A stretch of DNA of 12,407 nt from DASQVO01 sp035640715 (GCA_035640715.1 DASQVO010000149.1:1-12407), one strand, 5' to 3'. Counted from the first letter of the stretch, positions 1 to 6,271 are shown. Notes: a model not told the origin generated them from the letters alone. A program made the numbers and translations.

Positions 1-2
1 CG

Positions 3-1022
3 ATCGAGAGCGACTGCATGATGGGCCTGGTCGTGGACGAATACGTCACCTCGGGTACGGGCACCCTCGACGAGGTCATGGAGCGCGGCTTCAGCCACGG
101 GTGGGGCGCCTACCCGGGCAACCGCGAGCTGGTGCGCTGGATGCGCGCGTACAACGACGGCCGGCCCGCGTCCGAGCAACTGCGGTTCCGCGGTTTCGAC
201 GGCCCGCTGGAGATCACCGGCGCCGCGAGCCCTCGGCAGGCCCTCACCGCACTCCACGCCTACCTCACCGCCTGGGTGGACGCCGACCTGCTCCCCTGCA
301 CCGCGGAAACGCTCGACCGCCTGCTCGGCGCTGACGACCGGTGGACCAATCCCGCCGCGATGATGGACCCGTCCCAGTCCGTGGGGCAGACGCCCGACGC
401 CAAACAGCTGCGGCTGCTCGCCGATGATCTGGTGGCCCTGCTCGACGCGCAGACGCCACACCTGATCGCGGCGTCCTCACGGGAGGACTGGCACCGGGCA
501 CGCCTGTACGGTCGTACCGCCACCGGGCTGCTGCGCTACCACTTCTGGATGGCCGACACGTCACCGAGCCGCATGGCACGGCTACTGGGCGTGCGGGACT
601 CGATGATGGCCGCCAACCTGCTCGCCCTCGCCGAACGGGGCCCGACGCTGGTGCACGCCCACAACGGGCATCTCCAGCGGGACAAGAGCACGATGCGGAT
701 GGGCGACCTGCCGCTGGAATGGTGGAGCGCCGGCGCGATCGTCAGCGCCCGCCTAGGCGAGGGTTACGCCTTCATGGCCACGGCCCTCGGCACGATCCGC
801 CACCACGGTGTGGAAACCCCACCTCCGGGCACCATCGAAGGGCTTCTGTACGCGCTCCCGGAGGACCGATACGTCGTCGACGCCCGCCGGCTGGCCGCCG
901 CCCTCGCCGACGCGACGCCCGCCCCCCGCGTGTCCCCCTGGTACGGCTACTCCCCGCTGGACCCGGCGCACCTGGCCGGCAATGACGGGATCGTGTTCGT
1001 CAAGGACGCCCGGCGGAGCTAG
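3..1022 (+). CDS. Erythromycin esterase family protein, 5' end outside window
   Basis: The C-terminal ~340 residues of a protein resembling the Erythro_esteras family (EreA/EreB and relatives), hydrolases that open the macrolide lactone ring; many actinobacterial members have unknown substrates. The frame is open from base 3, reading IESDCMMGLVVDEYV. This matches the family segment that precedes the Gly-rich turn, so the ATG at 18 is internal and the real start lies upstream. Seen: the GNRELVRWMRAYN segment, then near residue 215 HAHNGHLQRD, which corresponds to the conserved His/Asn strand of the fold. The early Glu/His active-site block (GE.TH) must lie before the window. It ends with TAG and has no partner gene in the window. 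Family assignment is good; macrolide resistance is only inferred. Confidence 0.85.
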   Translation: MESDCMMGLVVDEYVTSGTGTLDEVMERGFSHGWGAYPGNRELVRWMRAYNDGRPASEQLRFRGFDGPLEITGAASPRQALTALHAYLTAWVDADLLPCTAETLDRLLGADDRWTNPAAMMDPSQSVGQTPDAKQLRLLADDLVALLDAQTPHLIAASSREDWHRARLYGRTATGLLRYHFWMADTSPSRMARLLGVRDSMMAANLLALAERGPTLVHAHNGHLQRDKSTMRMGDLPLEWWSAGAIVSARLGEGYAFMATALGTIRHHGVETPPPGTIEGLLYALPEDRYVVDARRLAAALADATPAPRVSPWYGYSPLDPAHLAGNDGIVFVKDARRS

Positions 1023-1264
1023 GCTCCCCAGCGTTCAGCAACAACTGACCAGTACTGGTCCAGGTAGCGATCGGGTGTCGTCGGCTACTCGTCGACGGCG
1101 TCCAGGTCACGCAGTGGGCGTAGCGTCTGGTCGGTGCGCGGGGCGCGGGCACGCCACAGCCTCTGCAAGTCGCCAGGGCTGCTGCCAGCACTGCTGCCAA
1201 GCCGGAAGTCAACGACGATGCAGGACGACAGGCCTGGAACATCGGCCCAGCAGATAGCCGCTAG
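1023..1264. other. Intergenic region with palindrome and possible gene remnant
   Basis: No intact gene. A perfect 14-bp palindrome is at 1047-1060. On the minus strand a frame ending with a stop at 1085-1087 is open to beyond 1261 with mostly G/C third positions between about 1088 and 1160 (reading GDLQRLWRARAPRTDQTL). It has no ATG and I recognise no family, so it may be the tail of a lost gene. Confidence 0.35.
1047..1060. promoter_or_regulatory. 14-bp perfect palindrome, possible operator
   Basis: GACCAGTACTGGTC is fully self-complementary with no loop, so it suits a dimeric regulator better than a terminator. It starts 25 bp after the stop of the esterase gene. No intact gene starts close by, so its target is unclear; it may be left over from a promoter of a lost gene. 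Confidence 0.3.
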
Positions 1265-1963
1265 TTGTTGCTGGCCATGACGTTGTCGGCAGCGGCCCCC
1301 CGCGACCGGGCCACCAGGTTGCGCGGAGCCGACCTTCTTGGCGGCTGGCGGTTCATCCTCCGCGACCGCGCACTACGGCGCCTGTTCCTCAACTCAATCC
1401 TGGTCGGCGGCCTGATCATGGCCACCGTCCCGCTCCTGTCCGTCCTCCTGCTGGGCCAGTACCACTTCCCGGCCTGACAATACGGTCTTGCCTTCGGCAT
1501 CCCGGCACTCGGCGGCTTCGTGGGCGCCCGCCTTTCCGCACGCCTCGTGAAGCGTTACGGCCGGCAACGGGTGATGACCGTCTCCGGCTGGCTGCGATCG
1601 CTCTTCCCGCTCGGTCTCGCGTTCATCCATCCCGGCATCCCCGGACTCCTCACCGTGATCATCGTCGAGGGCCTACTGATCACGTGCATGGGCATCTTCA
1701 ACCCGATCTACGCCACAGAACGCCTGCAACGGACTCCCGCGGATCATGCCGCCCAAGTCCTCAGCACATGGACTGTCAGCATCAAACTCGTACAGGCCAC
1801 CCTGATGGTGATCTGGGGCGTCCTCGCCACACTCACCAGCCCGCTCGCCGCGATCACCATGTCTGGCGTTCTCCTGCTCGCCACCCCGCTCTTGCTGCCC
1901 AAACGGACACACTTGTCCGACCCTGAGCCCGCCGCGGTGGCCGAAGACGTCTGGGCCGCATGA
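1265..1963 (+). pseudogene. MFS transporter, C-terminal half with in-frame UGA
   Basis: This frame encodes the C-terminal half of a 12-TM major facilitator exporter. It begins after a TAG at 1262-1264, has no N-terminal six helices and no clear ribosome site. Seen: the loop before TM7 (LLGGWRFILRD), a TM helix (FLNSILVGGLIMATVPLLSV), QYGLAFGIPALGG, and YATERLQRTPADHAAQVLST, typical of actinobacterial MFS_3 proteins. The frame is broken by TGA at 1475-1477 and continues in the same frame to 1963. In relatives the position before QYGLAFG is usually Trp, so a TGG-to-TGA change is the simple explanation. A 5' truncation plus a nonsense codon make this a dead gene. Its last codon overlaps the next ORF as ATGA. 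Confidence 0.8.
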
Positions 1964-2238
1964 CTCACCGCAACGCCCCGCTCACCCCGGAAGGGCGCCG
2001 CAGACTCATCGAGCGCTGTCGCACCCGCCCGGTCGCGCATGTTGCCGCGGAGATGGGGATACCGCGAGCGACGGCGACGAAGTGGGTGAATCGTTACCGC
2101 CGCTACGGCGAGTTAGGACTGCTTGACCGGTCCTCGGCCCCGCACCGGCAGCCGGCCGCTACCCCTGGTCGTCTGGTCGACCGGATCGAGAAGATGCGCC
2201 GCGAGCGCAAGTGGTCTGCCTCGCGGGCGGGCAGTTGA
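1960..2238 (+). mobile_element. IS481-type transposase, N-terminal fragment
   Basis: 92 residues beginning MTHRNAPLTPEGRRRLIERC, the characteristic start of actinobacterial IS481-family transposases. A helix-turn-helix follows (VAHVAAEMGIPRATATKWVNR, about residues 25-45), then GELGLLDRSSAPHRQP. Homology stops after KWSASR near residue 89, where a full protein would continue into the DDE integrase core of about 200 more residues; here it runs into a TGA. The catalytic domain is missing, so the element cannot move itself. The ATG overlaps the stop of the MFS fragment, which suggests the left end of the element lies inside the last part of that gene. I could not identify the terminal inverted repeats. 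Confidence 0.8.
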
Positions 2239-2248
2239 GGCATGGCTG

Positions 2249-3484
2249 TCATATCCGGGTAGGGCGGGACATGCCCAAGGCCCCGGGTGCCGCTTTCCCG
2301 CGGCGCCGGGCCAGGTACCAGCGCTGGCCGGAGTTGCAGGCCCGCCGCAGGCTGCGCACGGCGGCGAACTGGGTGGCGAGGTGGCGCCGGTAGCGCCATG
2401 GCGAATGGTTGCCATGGCGTACGGACAGGGCGTAGGCGAAGGACACCGGGCCGTAGGCCAGGTAACGATCAAGGTCCTCGTACCAGGCCATGCTGGCGCG
2501 GGCTGCCGCCTGGATGCGGGCCAGCTCGGCGCGCCGGTGCTGGTCGTATTCCCGCAAGGCGTCGTCTACGTCTGGGTACTGCGACAGGCTGTGGGCGAGC
2601 ACGACGGCGTCGGTCATCGCCAGCCATGTGCCCGAGCCCAGCGTGAAGTGGGTGGTGTGGGCGGCGTCGCCGGCCAGCACGGTGCGGCCGTGGTACCACG
2701 TCTGGTTGCTCACCTGAGCGAAGGTCTGCCACCGCGCCGGCTCGCCACGCGAGCTGCTGATCAGGGAATGACCGTCGAGCGGGCCATGGAAAATCTTCTC
2801 CAGCAGCCGCACCCCGTCTTCGGCGCCGAGCTGGTCAAGGCCCAGCCCTCGCCAGGTCTCCGGGGAGCACTCCACGATGCAGTTGCTGATTCCCCCAGAC
2901 GACGGGCAGGCATAGAACCAGATCCACCCGGCGGAGGTCTGCTCGAAGCAGAACACCAAGCTGGTGAACACCTTGTCCGTACCGAACCAGATGTAGGGGT
3001 TGCGGCCGGGCTGGATCTGGGTGCCGAAGTGCTCGCCGTGCACTTTGCGGATCCGGCTGCCAGCGCCGTCGGCCGCCACAACCAGATCGGCCTCGGGTAT
3101 CCCGGAGGGTTCCTGGACCTGGCAGCCGTAGTCGATCTTCACCCCGAGCTCTGACGCACGCCGGGACAGGAGGTCCAGCAGGGCTGCTCTGCCCATGCTG
3201 TATCCGTAGCCGGCGAAGAACGCAGTCCCCTCCTGATCGGCGCCGTGGACACGGATCTGCTGGTCCTGCCACAGCACGGAGCGCGCGCTGATCTCCCGGG
3301 CGCTTTCCGGGTCATTGCGGTGCAGCATGTCCAGCATGGGCTCCCAGTAGACGACGCCCCAGCCGTAGGTGGCCATGGGCGGATCGCGCTCCAGGACGGT
3401 GATCTGGTGCCCGGGGTCCCGCAGCTTCGCCGAGATCGCGACGTACAGTCCCGCCGGGCCTCCGCCCACGCACACGATCTTCAT
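2249..3484 (-). CDS. FAD-dependent aromatic monooxygenase (VioD/salicylyl-CoA hydroxylase type)
   Basis: A 411-residue group A flavoprotein hydroxylase that would use FAD, NAD(P)H and O2 to hydroxylate an aromatic substrate. Seen: the FAD Rossmann motif VGGGPAG (residues 6-12), LERDPP with the acidic end of beta-2 near 31-36, WGVVYWEP (42-49), the DG motif VAADGAGSRIR (136-146), and the GD motif VLAGDAAHTTHFTLGSGTW (269-287). The WGVV segment and H-T-T-H-F-T-x-G-S-G are typical of the tryptophan hydroxylase VioD / salicylyl-CoA 5-hydroxylase / anthraniloyl-CoA monooxygenase group. I chose ATG 3484 because MKIVCVGGG puts the Rossmann strand at the very N-terminus, with AAGGCGG nine bases upstream. 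The substrate cannot be told: no CoA ligase or degradation cluster is adjacent. It ends 10 bp from the IS481 fragment, convergent with it. Confidence 0.85.
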   Translation of the reverse strand: MKIVCVGGGPAGLYVAISAKLRDPGHQITVLERDPPMATYGWGVVYWEPMLDMLHRNDPESAREISARSVLWQDQQIRVHGADQEGTAFFAGYGYSMGRAALLDLLSRRASELGVKIDYGCQVQEPSGIPEADLVVAADGAGSRIRKVHGEHFGTQIQPGRNPYIWFGTDKVFTSLVFCFEQTSAGWIWFYACPSSGGISNCIVECSPETWRGLGLDQLGAEDGVRLLEKIFHGPLDGHSLISSSRGEPARWQTFAQVSNQTWYHGRTVLAGDAAHTTHFTLGSGTWLAMTDAVVLAHSLSQYPDVDDALREYDQHRRAELARIQAAARASMAWYEDLDRYLAYGPVSFAYALSVRHGNHSPWRYRRHLATQFAAVRSLRRACNSGQRWYLARRRGKAAPGALGMSRPTRI

Positions 3485-3559
3485 CCCGTCACACCGCCTT
3501 GGCCACGGGACCTTGGGATGCAGCAGTCGCAAGGGGCCTGCCGGTGCCAGGGCGCGGAT

Positions 3560-3571
3560 CCGGGTACCCGG
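3560..3571. promoter_or_regulatory. 12-bp palindrome upstream of the FAD monooxygenase
   Basis: CCGGGTACCCGG is perfectly self-complementary and lies about 75 bp upstream of the monooxygenase start on the minus strand, where an operator for a one-component regulator could sit. Two GGATCC copies flank it closely. In DNA this GC-rich such a palindrome can occur by chance. Confidence 0.25.
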
Positions 3572-3679
3572 CGCTGGATCCTGGAGATGTTCACGCGCAT
3601 CGTGGCCCCCTTCCGGGGGTCGGGTGCAAGGGCCGTGATAATGCGGTGGGATTCAGCTTCCCCCCGGATCAGCGCTTAC

Positions 3680-3763
3680 TCAGTCCGTGGCCAGGCTGAA
3701 CCGCTGGTTTTCGGAGTCGATCGCGAAGATCTTGACCGAGACGCGGGTGCCTACGGGCCAGGA
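3680..3763 (-). pseudogene. S1 RNA-binding domain remnant
   Basis: A 27-codon stretch reading WPVGTRVSVKIFAIDSENQR followed by FSLATD and TGA. This has the last strands of an S1 (OB-fold) domain: G.RV.VKI..ID.E..R.SL. Codons end almost entirely in C/G. A TAG closes the frame just upstream; a neighbouring frame upstream (HPSSPTVSQVVRIS) would join it after one frameshift, which fits a decayed gene for a small S1-domain protein. No start or ribosome site is present. Confidence 0.4.
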
Positions 3764-3893
3764 CTACTGATGCGCACGACCTGTGAAACCGTCGGGCTCG
3801 ACGGATGAACCGAGATGCCCACCGGGCGGCGCAGGCGGGAGGCGGTTTCGCGGCGTCCGGTCCGTTTCGTTCCGTATTCAGATAATTACTAAA

Positions 3894-3909
3894 TGTGATC
3901 GGTGTCACA
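3894..3909. promoter_or_regulatory. CRP/FNR-type palindrome TGTGA-N6-TCACA
   Basis: TGTGATCGGTGTCACA matches the classical CRP half-sites TGTGA and TCACA exactly, with the canonical 6-bp spacer. The sequence GGTGTCACAT then repeats 11 bp later (3901-3910 and 3912-3921), one helical turn on, giving a third half-site on the same face. It follows the AT-rich patch GATAATTACTAAATG and precedes the small secreted gene at 4157. Actinobacteria carry cAMP-binding Crp proteins (Crp, GlxR) with this site type. Regulation by one is inferred. Confidence 0.5.
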
Positions 3910-4021
3910 TGGGTGTCACATCAGAACGTGGCATGACCATGGATTTCGCTGGGCACAGGGGCTCGCGTCCGGCACGAATAGTCCCTTCCGTCCGCCGGAC
4001 AGCTAGGGACGAAGGCCGGGG

Positions 4022-4038
4022 CCGCGCGAGAAGCGCGG
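4022..4038 (+). other. Short hairpin before the 27-bp repeats
   Basis: CCGCGC-GAGAA-GCGCGG gives 6 perfect base pairs with a 5-nt loop. It lies seven bases before the first of three similar hairpins with 5-nt loops, so the leader could fold as a series of four stems. Confidence 0.4.
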
Positions 4039-4044
4039 AGCCAC

Positions 4045-4117
4045 GGGGTGGGCGGTCCACCCCGTGGCGCCGGGGTGGGCGGTCCACCCCGGTGCGCCGG
4101 GGTGGGCGGTCCACCCC
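4045..4117 (+). repeat. Three 27-bp tandem repeats, each a hairpin
   Basis: The 19-bp unit GGGGTGGGCGGTCCACCCC occurs identically at 4045-4063, 4072-4090 and 4099-4117, separated by 8-bp spacers (GTGGCGCC and GGTGCGCC), so the period is exactly 27. Each unit is an inverted repeat, GGGGTGG / CCACCCC around GCGGT. In the first copy the stem extends to 12 perfect pairs (GCCACGGGGTGG with CCACCCCGTGGC). The array ends about 20 bp before the Shine-Dalgarno sequence of the gene at 4157, so it lies in that gene's leader or promoter. It could act as tandem operators or as RNA stems. Confidence 0.85.
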
Positions 4118-4156
4118 GGGCATCGGCAACACCGACAGGAAGAGGGGATTCTTGTC

Positions 4157-4408
4157 ATGAATGCCACATCAATGAAGCGGGCAATCGGACTTGCTGCCGC
4201 GGCAGCGACCACCAGCGGGGCAATGATGCTCGCGCCGGCCGCGGCGAACGCGGCCACGGCGCACCCGGCTCACGTGCAAACAGTCAGCCACGTCTCGACA
4301 GTCAGCCACCCCTCGAAGGCCAGCTGGGGCGGCTGGGGCTGGCCCGGCTGGGGCTGGGGCGGTCACGGCTGGGGCGGCTGGGGCTGGCCCTGCTGCTGGT
4401 GGTGGTGA
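4157..4408 (+). CDS. Small secreted Gly/Trp-rich protein
   Basis: An 83-residue protein I do not recognise as a named family. ATG 4157 is preceded by AGGAAGAGGGG at good spacing; an in-frame ATG five codons later is an alternative. Residues 1-33 form a Sec signal peptide: MKR, a hydrophobic Ala-rich core, and a cleavage site after ANA near residue 33. The mature chain of about 50 residues has a short His/Val/Ser part with a duplicated TVSH motif (QTVSHVSTVSHPSK). It ends in a 27-residue tail of WGG/WGW units closing with PCCWWW: 11 Trp, about 10 Gly and two adjacent Cys. The codons of this tail are themselves a GGCTGGGGC-type repeat. It stands alone, between an elaborate leader (CRP-like site, three hairpins) and a downstream hairpin. 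Possible roles are cell-surface or aromatic/carbohydrate binding, membrane-active peptide, or modified-peptide precursor; none is shown. Confidence 0.75.
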   Translation: MNATSMKRAIGLAAAAATTSGAMMLAPAAANAATAHPAHVQTVSHVSTVSHPSKASWGGWGWPGWGWGGHGWGGWGWPCCWWW

Positions 4409-4428
4409 CCACCTGACGCCCGCAGAGC

Positions 4429-4448
4429 CTGCCCGCCCACGCGGGCAG
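4429..4448 (+). terminator. Hairpin downstream of the Trp-rich gene
   Basis: CTGCCCGC-CCAC-GCGGGCAG is a perfect 8-bp stem with a 4-nt loop, 21 bases after the stop codon. There is no T-run, which is common for actinobacterial terminators. Confidence 0.6.
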
Positions 4449-4569
4449 CTATAGCCCGATGCCGCGATAAGTGGCACACCGGCTGAAGGGGGGCGGGGGC
4501 GCAGCAATGCGCCCTCGCCCTCCGCTACCCAGCACCTACGGCGCCCGCGCTGACACACGGCGGGACAAC

Positions 4570-4614
4570 AAAAAGGCCCACAGCTCAGGGGAAACCCCAG
4601 CCCATGGGCCGTTT
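4570..4614 (-). terminator. Bidirectional intrinsic terminator after the ChrA operon
   Basis: Outer arms AAAAAGGCCCA and TGGGCCGTTTT pair with a single mismatch, and an inner GGGG-AAA-CCCC hairpin sits between them. Read on the minus strand, the stem TGGGCC is followed by five T, a clear intrinsic terminator about 205 bases after the ChrA stop. Read on the plus strand the stem is followed by GTTTT, so it can also stop transcription from the Trp-rich gene side. Confidence 0.65.
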
Positions 4615-4818
4615 TCGCATCTGCCGGATGTTACCCTGCCAGGCTTTGACCAGACACTCGCCGAGGCACGCGCCGCGCTCACCAGGCAGTCCCAGCTACG
4701 GCGGTGATGCCGACGCGATGGGACGGTGTCCTCCTCTGAACTTCACAAGCGGTCCGGCTTACCGGCACGCCTTCGTGATCTCTGGCCGTTGTCCTTTTCG
4801 GGTGGTTGCGCTGCTGAG

Positions 4819-6006
4819 TCAGGGCGCCATGGTCCCGGCGGTCAGCGCTATCAAGATCCCGACGGCTGCGGCGGCGAGCAGGGTCAGCACCACGCCGCGA
4901 CGGAGCGGGAGCAGCAGCAGGAGGGCGGCGGCTAGGACGGCGTACTGCCAGGGATGGGTCAGCGCGCGGGCCAGGGAGATGGCTGAGCCGAGGATGGCGC
5001 CGATCGCGGCGGGACCGGCTCCGCCCAGGAAGGCGCGGGCCCGGTGGTCGCCGCGGATGCGGCCGAAGCGCGGTCCGCCGGCCAGGACGAACACGAAGGA
5101 CGGGGCGAAGGCGACTGCGGAGGCGAGGATCCCGCCGATGAGCCCGGCGGCGGCGTAGCCAACGACGGCGACGGTCTGCACGACGGGGCCGGGGGTGATC
5201 TGGCCCAGGGCGACGGCGTTGAGGAACTGTGCGCCGGTCATCCAGTGGTAGTGGCCGACCGCGTCGGCCTGCATGAGCGGGATGATCACGAACCCGCCGC
5301 CGAAGGACAGGCCGCCGGCCTTGAACGCCACCCAGGCCACCGAGGCCAGGACGCCGCCGGTCACGCCGGCCACCGCGACCGGGGCGGCCAGGATCCCCCG
5401 CAGACGCCCTGCATCGCCGCGGGCAGCCAGCTGGGCGATCAGCTCAGTGGCTCCGCAGCCGAGCAGGACCAGCACCAGCCAGACGCCGATGGTAGCCGCG
5501 GCCGCGATCCCGGCGCACAGGTAGATGAGCCAGCGGATTGTGCTGCGGCGGTTAGTCCAGCTCGCACCGATCAGGGACGTGCCCGCGTTGACGGCCACGG
5601 CGGGGACCGCGGCGCCCGCACCCGCGCCAGCCCCGGGCACCCACAGCGGCGGCGCCTTGGCGAGGAACAAGGCCGACAGGGCGAGGATGACGATCAGGCC
5701 GGGGATGATGAACGCGGCGCCGCCGATAAGCGCCCCGGTACGCCCGCGCAGCCGCCACGCGCAGAAGATGGCGAGCTGGGTGGAGGCTGGGCCGGGCAGC
5801 AGGTTGCAGACCGCGATGGCGTCCTCGAACTCCCTGCCGTCCAGCCAGCCTTTCCGTTCCACGCACAGCTCGCGCAACAGTTTGATGTGGGTGGGCGGCC
5901 CGCCGAATCCGATGCAGCCGATCCGTCCCCATTCCCGCAGCACCGTCCCCAGTGAGGGCGCCGGGGGTGCTGCCGGGCCGGCCCGGGCTGGCGCGGCCGG
6001 CTTCAC
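4819..6006 (-). CDS. chrA: Chromate transporter ChrA, two CHR domains
   Basis: A 395-residue inner-membrane protein of the CHR superfamily, long form with two homologous CHR halves. The family pumps chromate out of the cell and gives chromate resistance. Domain 1 (about residues 20-175) shows GFGGPPTH (33-40), VERKGWLD, and LLPGPASTQLA (69-79). Domain 2 (about 215-390) repeats these as SFGGGFVIIPL (234-244) and GQITPGPVVQT (268-278). About ten to twelve hydrophobic segments are visible, with a Pro/Ala-rich N-terminal tail. The start is GTG 6006, whose last two bases overlap the TGA of the VOC gene (GTGA). There is little Shine-Dalgarno sequence, so translation is probably coupled. The operon is preceded by an ArsR-type operator at 6222, so induction by oxyanion stress through the fusion repressor at 6560 is inferred. 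Confidence 0.92.
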   Translation of the reverse strand: MKPAAPARAGPAAPPAPSLGTVLREWGRIGCIGFGGPPTHIKLLRELCVERKGWLDGREFEDAIAVCNLLPGPASTQLAIFCAWRLRGRTGALIGGAAFIIPGLIVILALSALFLAKAPPLWVPGAGAGAGAAVPAVAVNAGTSLIGASWTNRRSTIRWLIYLCAGIAAAATIGVWLVLVLLGCGATELIAQLAARGDAGRLRGILAAPVAVAGVTGGVLASVAWVAFKAGGLSFGGGFVIIPLMQADAVGHYHWMTGAQFLNAVALGQITPGPVVQTVAVVGYAAAGLIGGILASAVAFAPSFVFVLAGGPRFGRIRGDHRARAFLGGAGPAAIGAILGSAISLARALTHPWQYAVLAAALLLLLPLRRGVVLTLLAAAAVGILIALTAGTMAP

Positions 6007-6224
6007 GAGCCGGGCCGGGTGATGGCGGCGGGCCCGGACAGCTCGACCACGTTTCCTGCGGGCTCCTCGACCAGGATCTGCTTCCCGCCGGGACCGGTGA
6101 CGATGTCGTTGCGGAAGTGCACGCCGGCCGCGCGGAGCCGGGAGACCCCGGCCGCGACGTCCGCCACCCGCATGAATATTGGCGGCGCGAGCTGCGTGCT
6201 TGGCTCCACATACGGACAGTACAT
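6003..6224 (-). CDS. VOC (glyoxalase-fold) protein, half-length
   Basis: About 73 residues matching only the C-terminal beta-alpha-beta-beta-beta half of a vicinal-oxygen-chelate domain: MRVADVAAGVSRLRAAGVHF, then GPGGKQILVEEPAGNVVEL with the family's metal-ligand Glu in VEL. A usual VOC protein has about 120-130 residues with two such modules; the first is absent. The ATG at 6222-6224 lies inside an ArsR-type operator. An upstream TTG (6245) and an internal ATG (6173) are alternatives, so the true start is uncertain. It shares four bases with chrA and may now act mainly as a translational leader for it. VOC proteins in ars loci include the C-As lyase ArsI and CadI, but the motifs here are of the general type and the half domain could be a decayed gene or a dimerising half-unit. 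Confidence 0.6.
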   Translation of the reverse strand: MYCPYVEPSTQLAPPIFMRVADVAAGVSRLRAAGVHFRNDIVTGPGGKQILVEEPAGNVVELSGPAAITRPGS

Positions 6225-6239
6225 CAATCTAATTTGATC
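6222..6239. promoter_or_regulatory. ArsR-type operator upstream of VOC-chrA
   Basis: ATCAA-TCTAAT-TTGAT (6223-6238) is an inverted repeat with N6 spacing. It is followed at once by a third half-site, so that 6234-6245 also reads as the perfect palindrome TTGATCGATCAA. It covers the start of the VOC-chrA operon. The same TCAA-N6-TTGA core recurs at 6388 and 7356 in front of other genes of the block, the last directly before an ArsR repressor gene. Confidence 0.65.
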
Positions 6240-6271
6240 GATCAACCCGGCGTGCCGTCAGGTCGTGTGCC

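Larger units (their letters stand above)
3485..4156. other. 672-bp gene-poor region with S1 remnant and regulatory repeats
   Basis: No intact gene. From left to right: a 12-bp palindrome (3560-3571), a C5-TTCC-G5 hairpin (3606-3619), an S1-domain remnant on the minus strand (3680-3763), an AT-rich patch (3871-3900) that stands out in this GC-rich DNA, a CRP-type palindrome (3894-3909), a small hairpin (4022-4038), and three 27-bp hairpin repeats (4045-4117). Everything from 3871 onward is best read as the promoter and leader of the gene starting at 4157. Confidence 0.6.
4409..4818. other. 410-bp intergenic region with two terminator-like hairpins
   Basis: No gene I can support. It holds one hairpin after the Trp-rich gene (4429-4448) and a bidirectional terminator (4570-4614) facing the ChrA operon. 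A frame at 4471-4707 is open and its last 30 codons (LPDVTLPGFDQTLAEARAAL) look faintly protein-like, but it runs through the terminator and has no good ribosome site. Confidence 0.45.

Noticed and set aside
2123..3154. 343-codon plus-strand ORF opposite the FAD monooxygenase
   Set aside because: It is antisense to a protein with complete FAD motifs; the translation is Gly/Val/Arg-rich with no domain, an effect of GC-rich codon bias.
4045..4117. CRISPR array
   Set aside because: Spacers are only 8 bp and nearly alike, and no cas genes are present; the units are tandem hairpin repeats.
3905..4132. Minus-strand ORF with a repeated GVDRPPRR peptide
   Set aside because: The peptide repeat is just the 27-bp hairpin repeat read in frame (27 is a multiple of three); no ribosome site and no homology.
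4471..4707. 78-codon plus-strand ORF between the Trp-rich gene and chrA
   Set aside because: It runs through a strong bidirectional terminator, lacks a clear ribosome site, and its codon bias is weak; only the last 30 codons look faintly protein-like.
5044..5955. 303-codon plus-strand ORF opposite chrA
   Set aside because: Asp/Gly/Ala/Arg-rich low-complexity translation, antisense to a clear CHR transporter.
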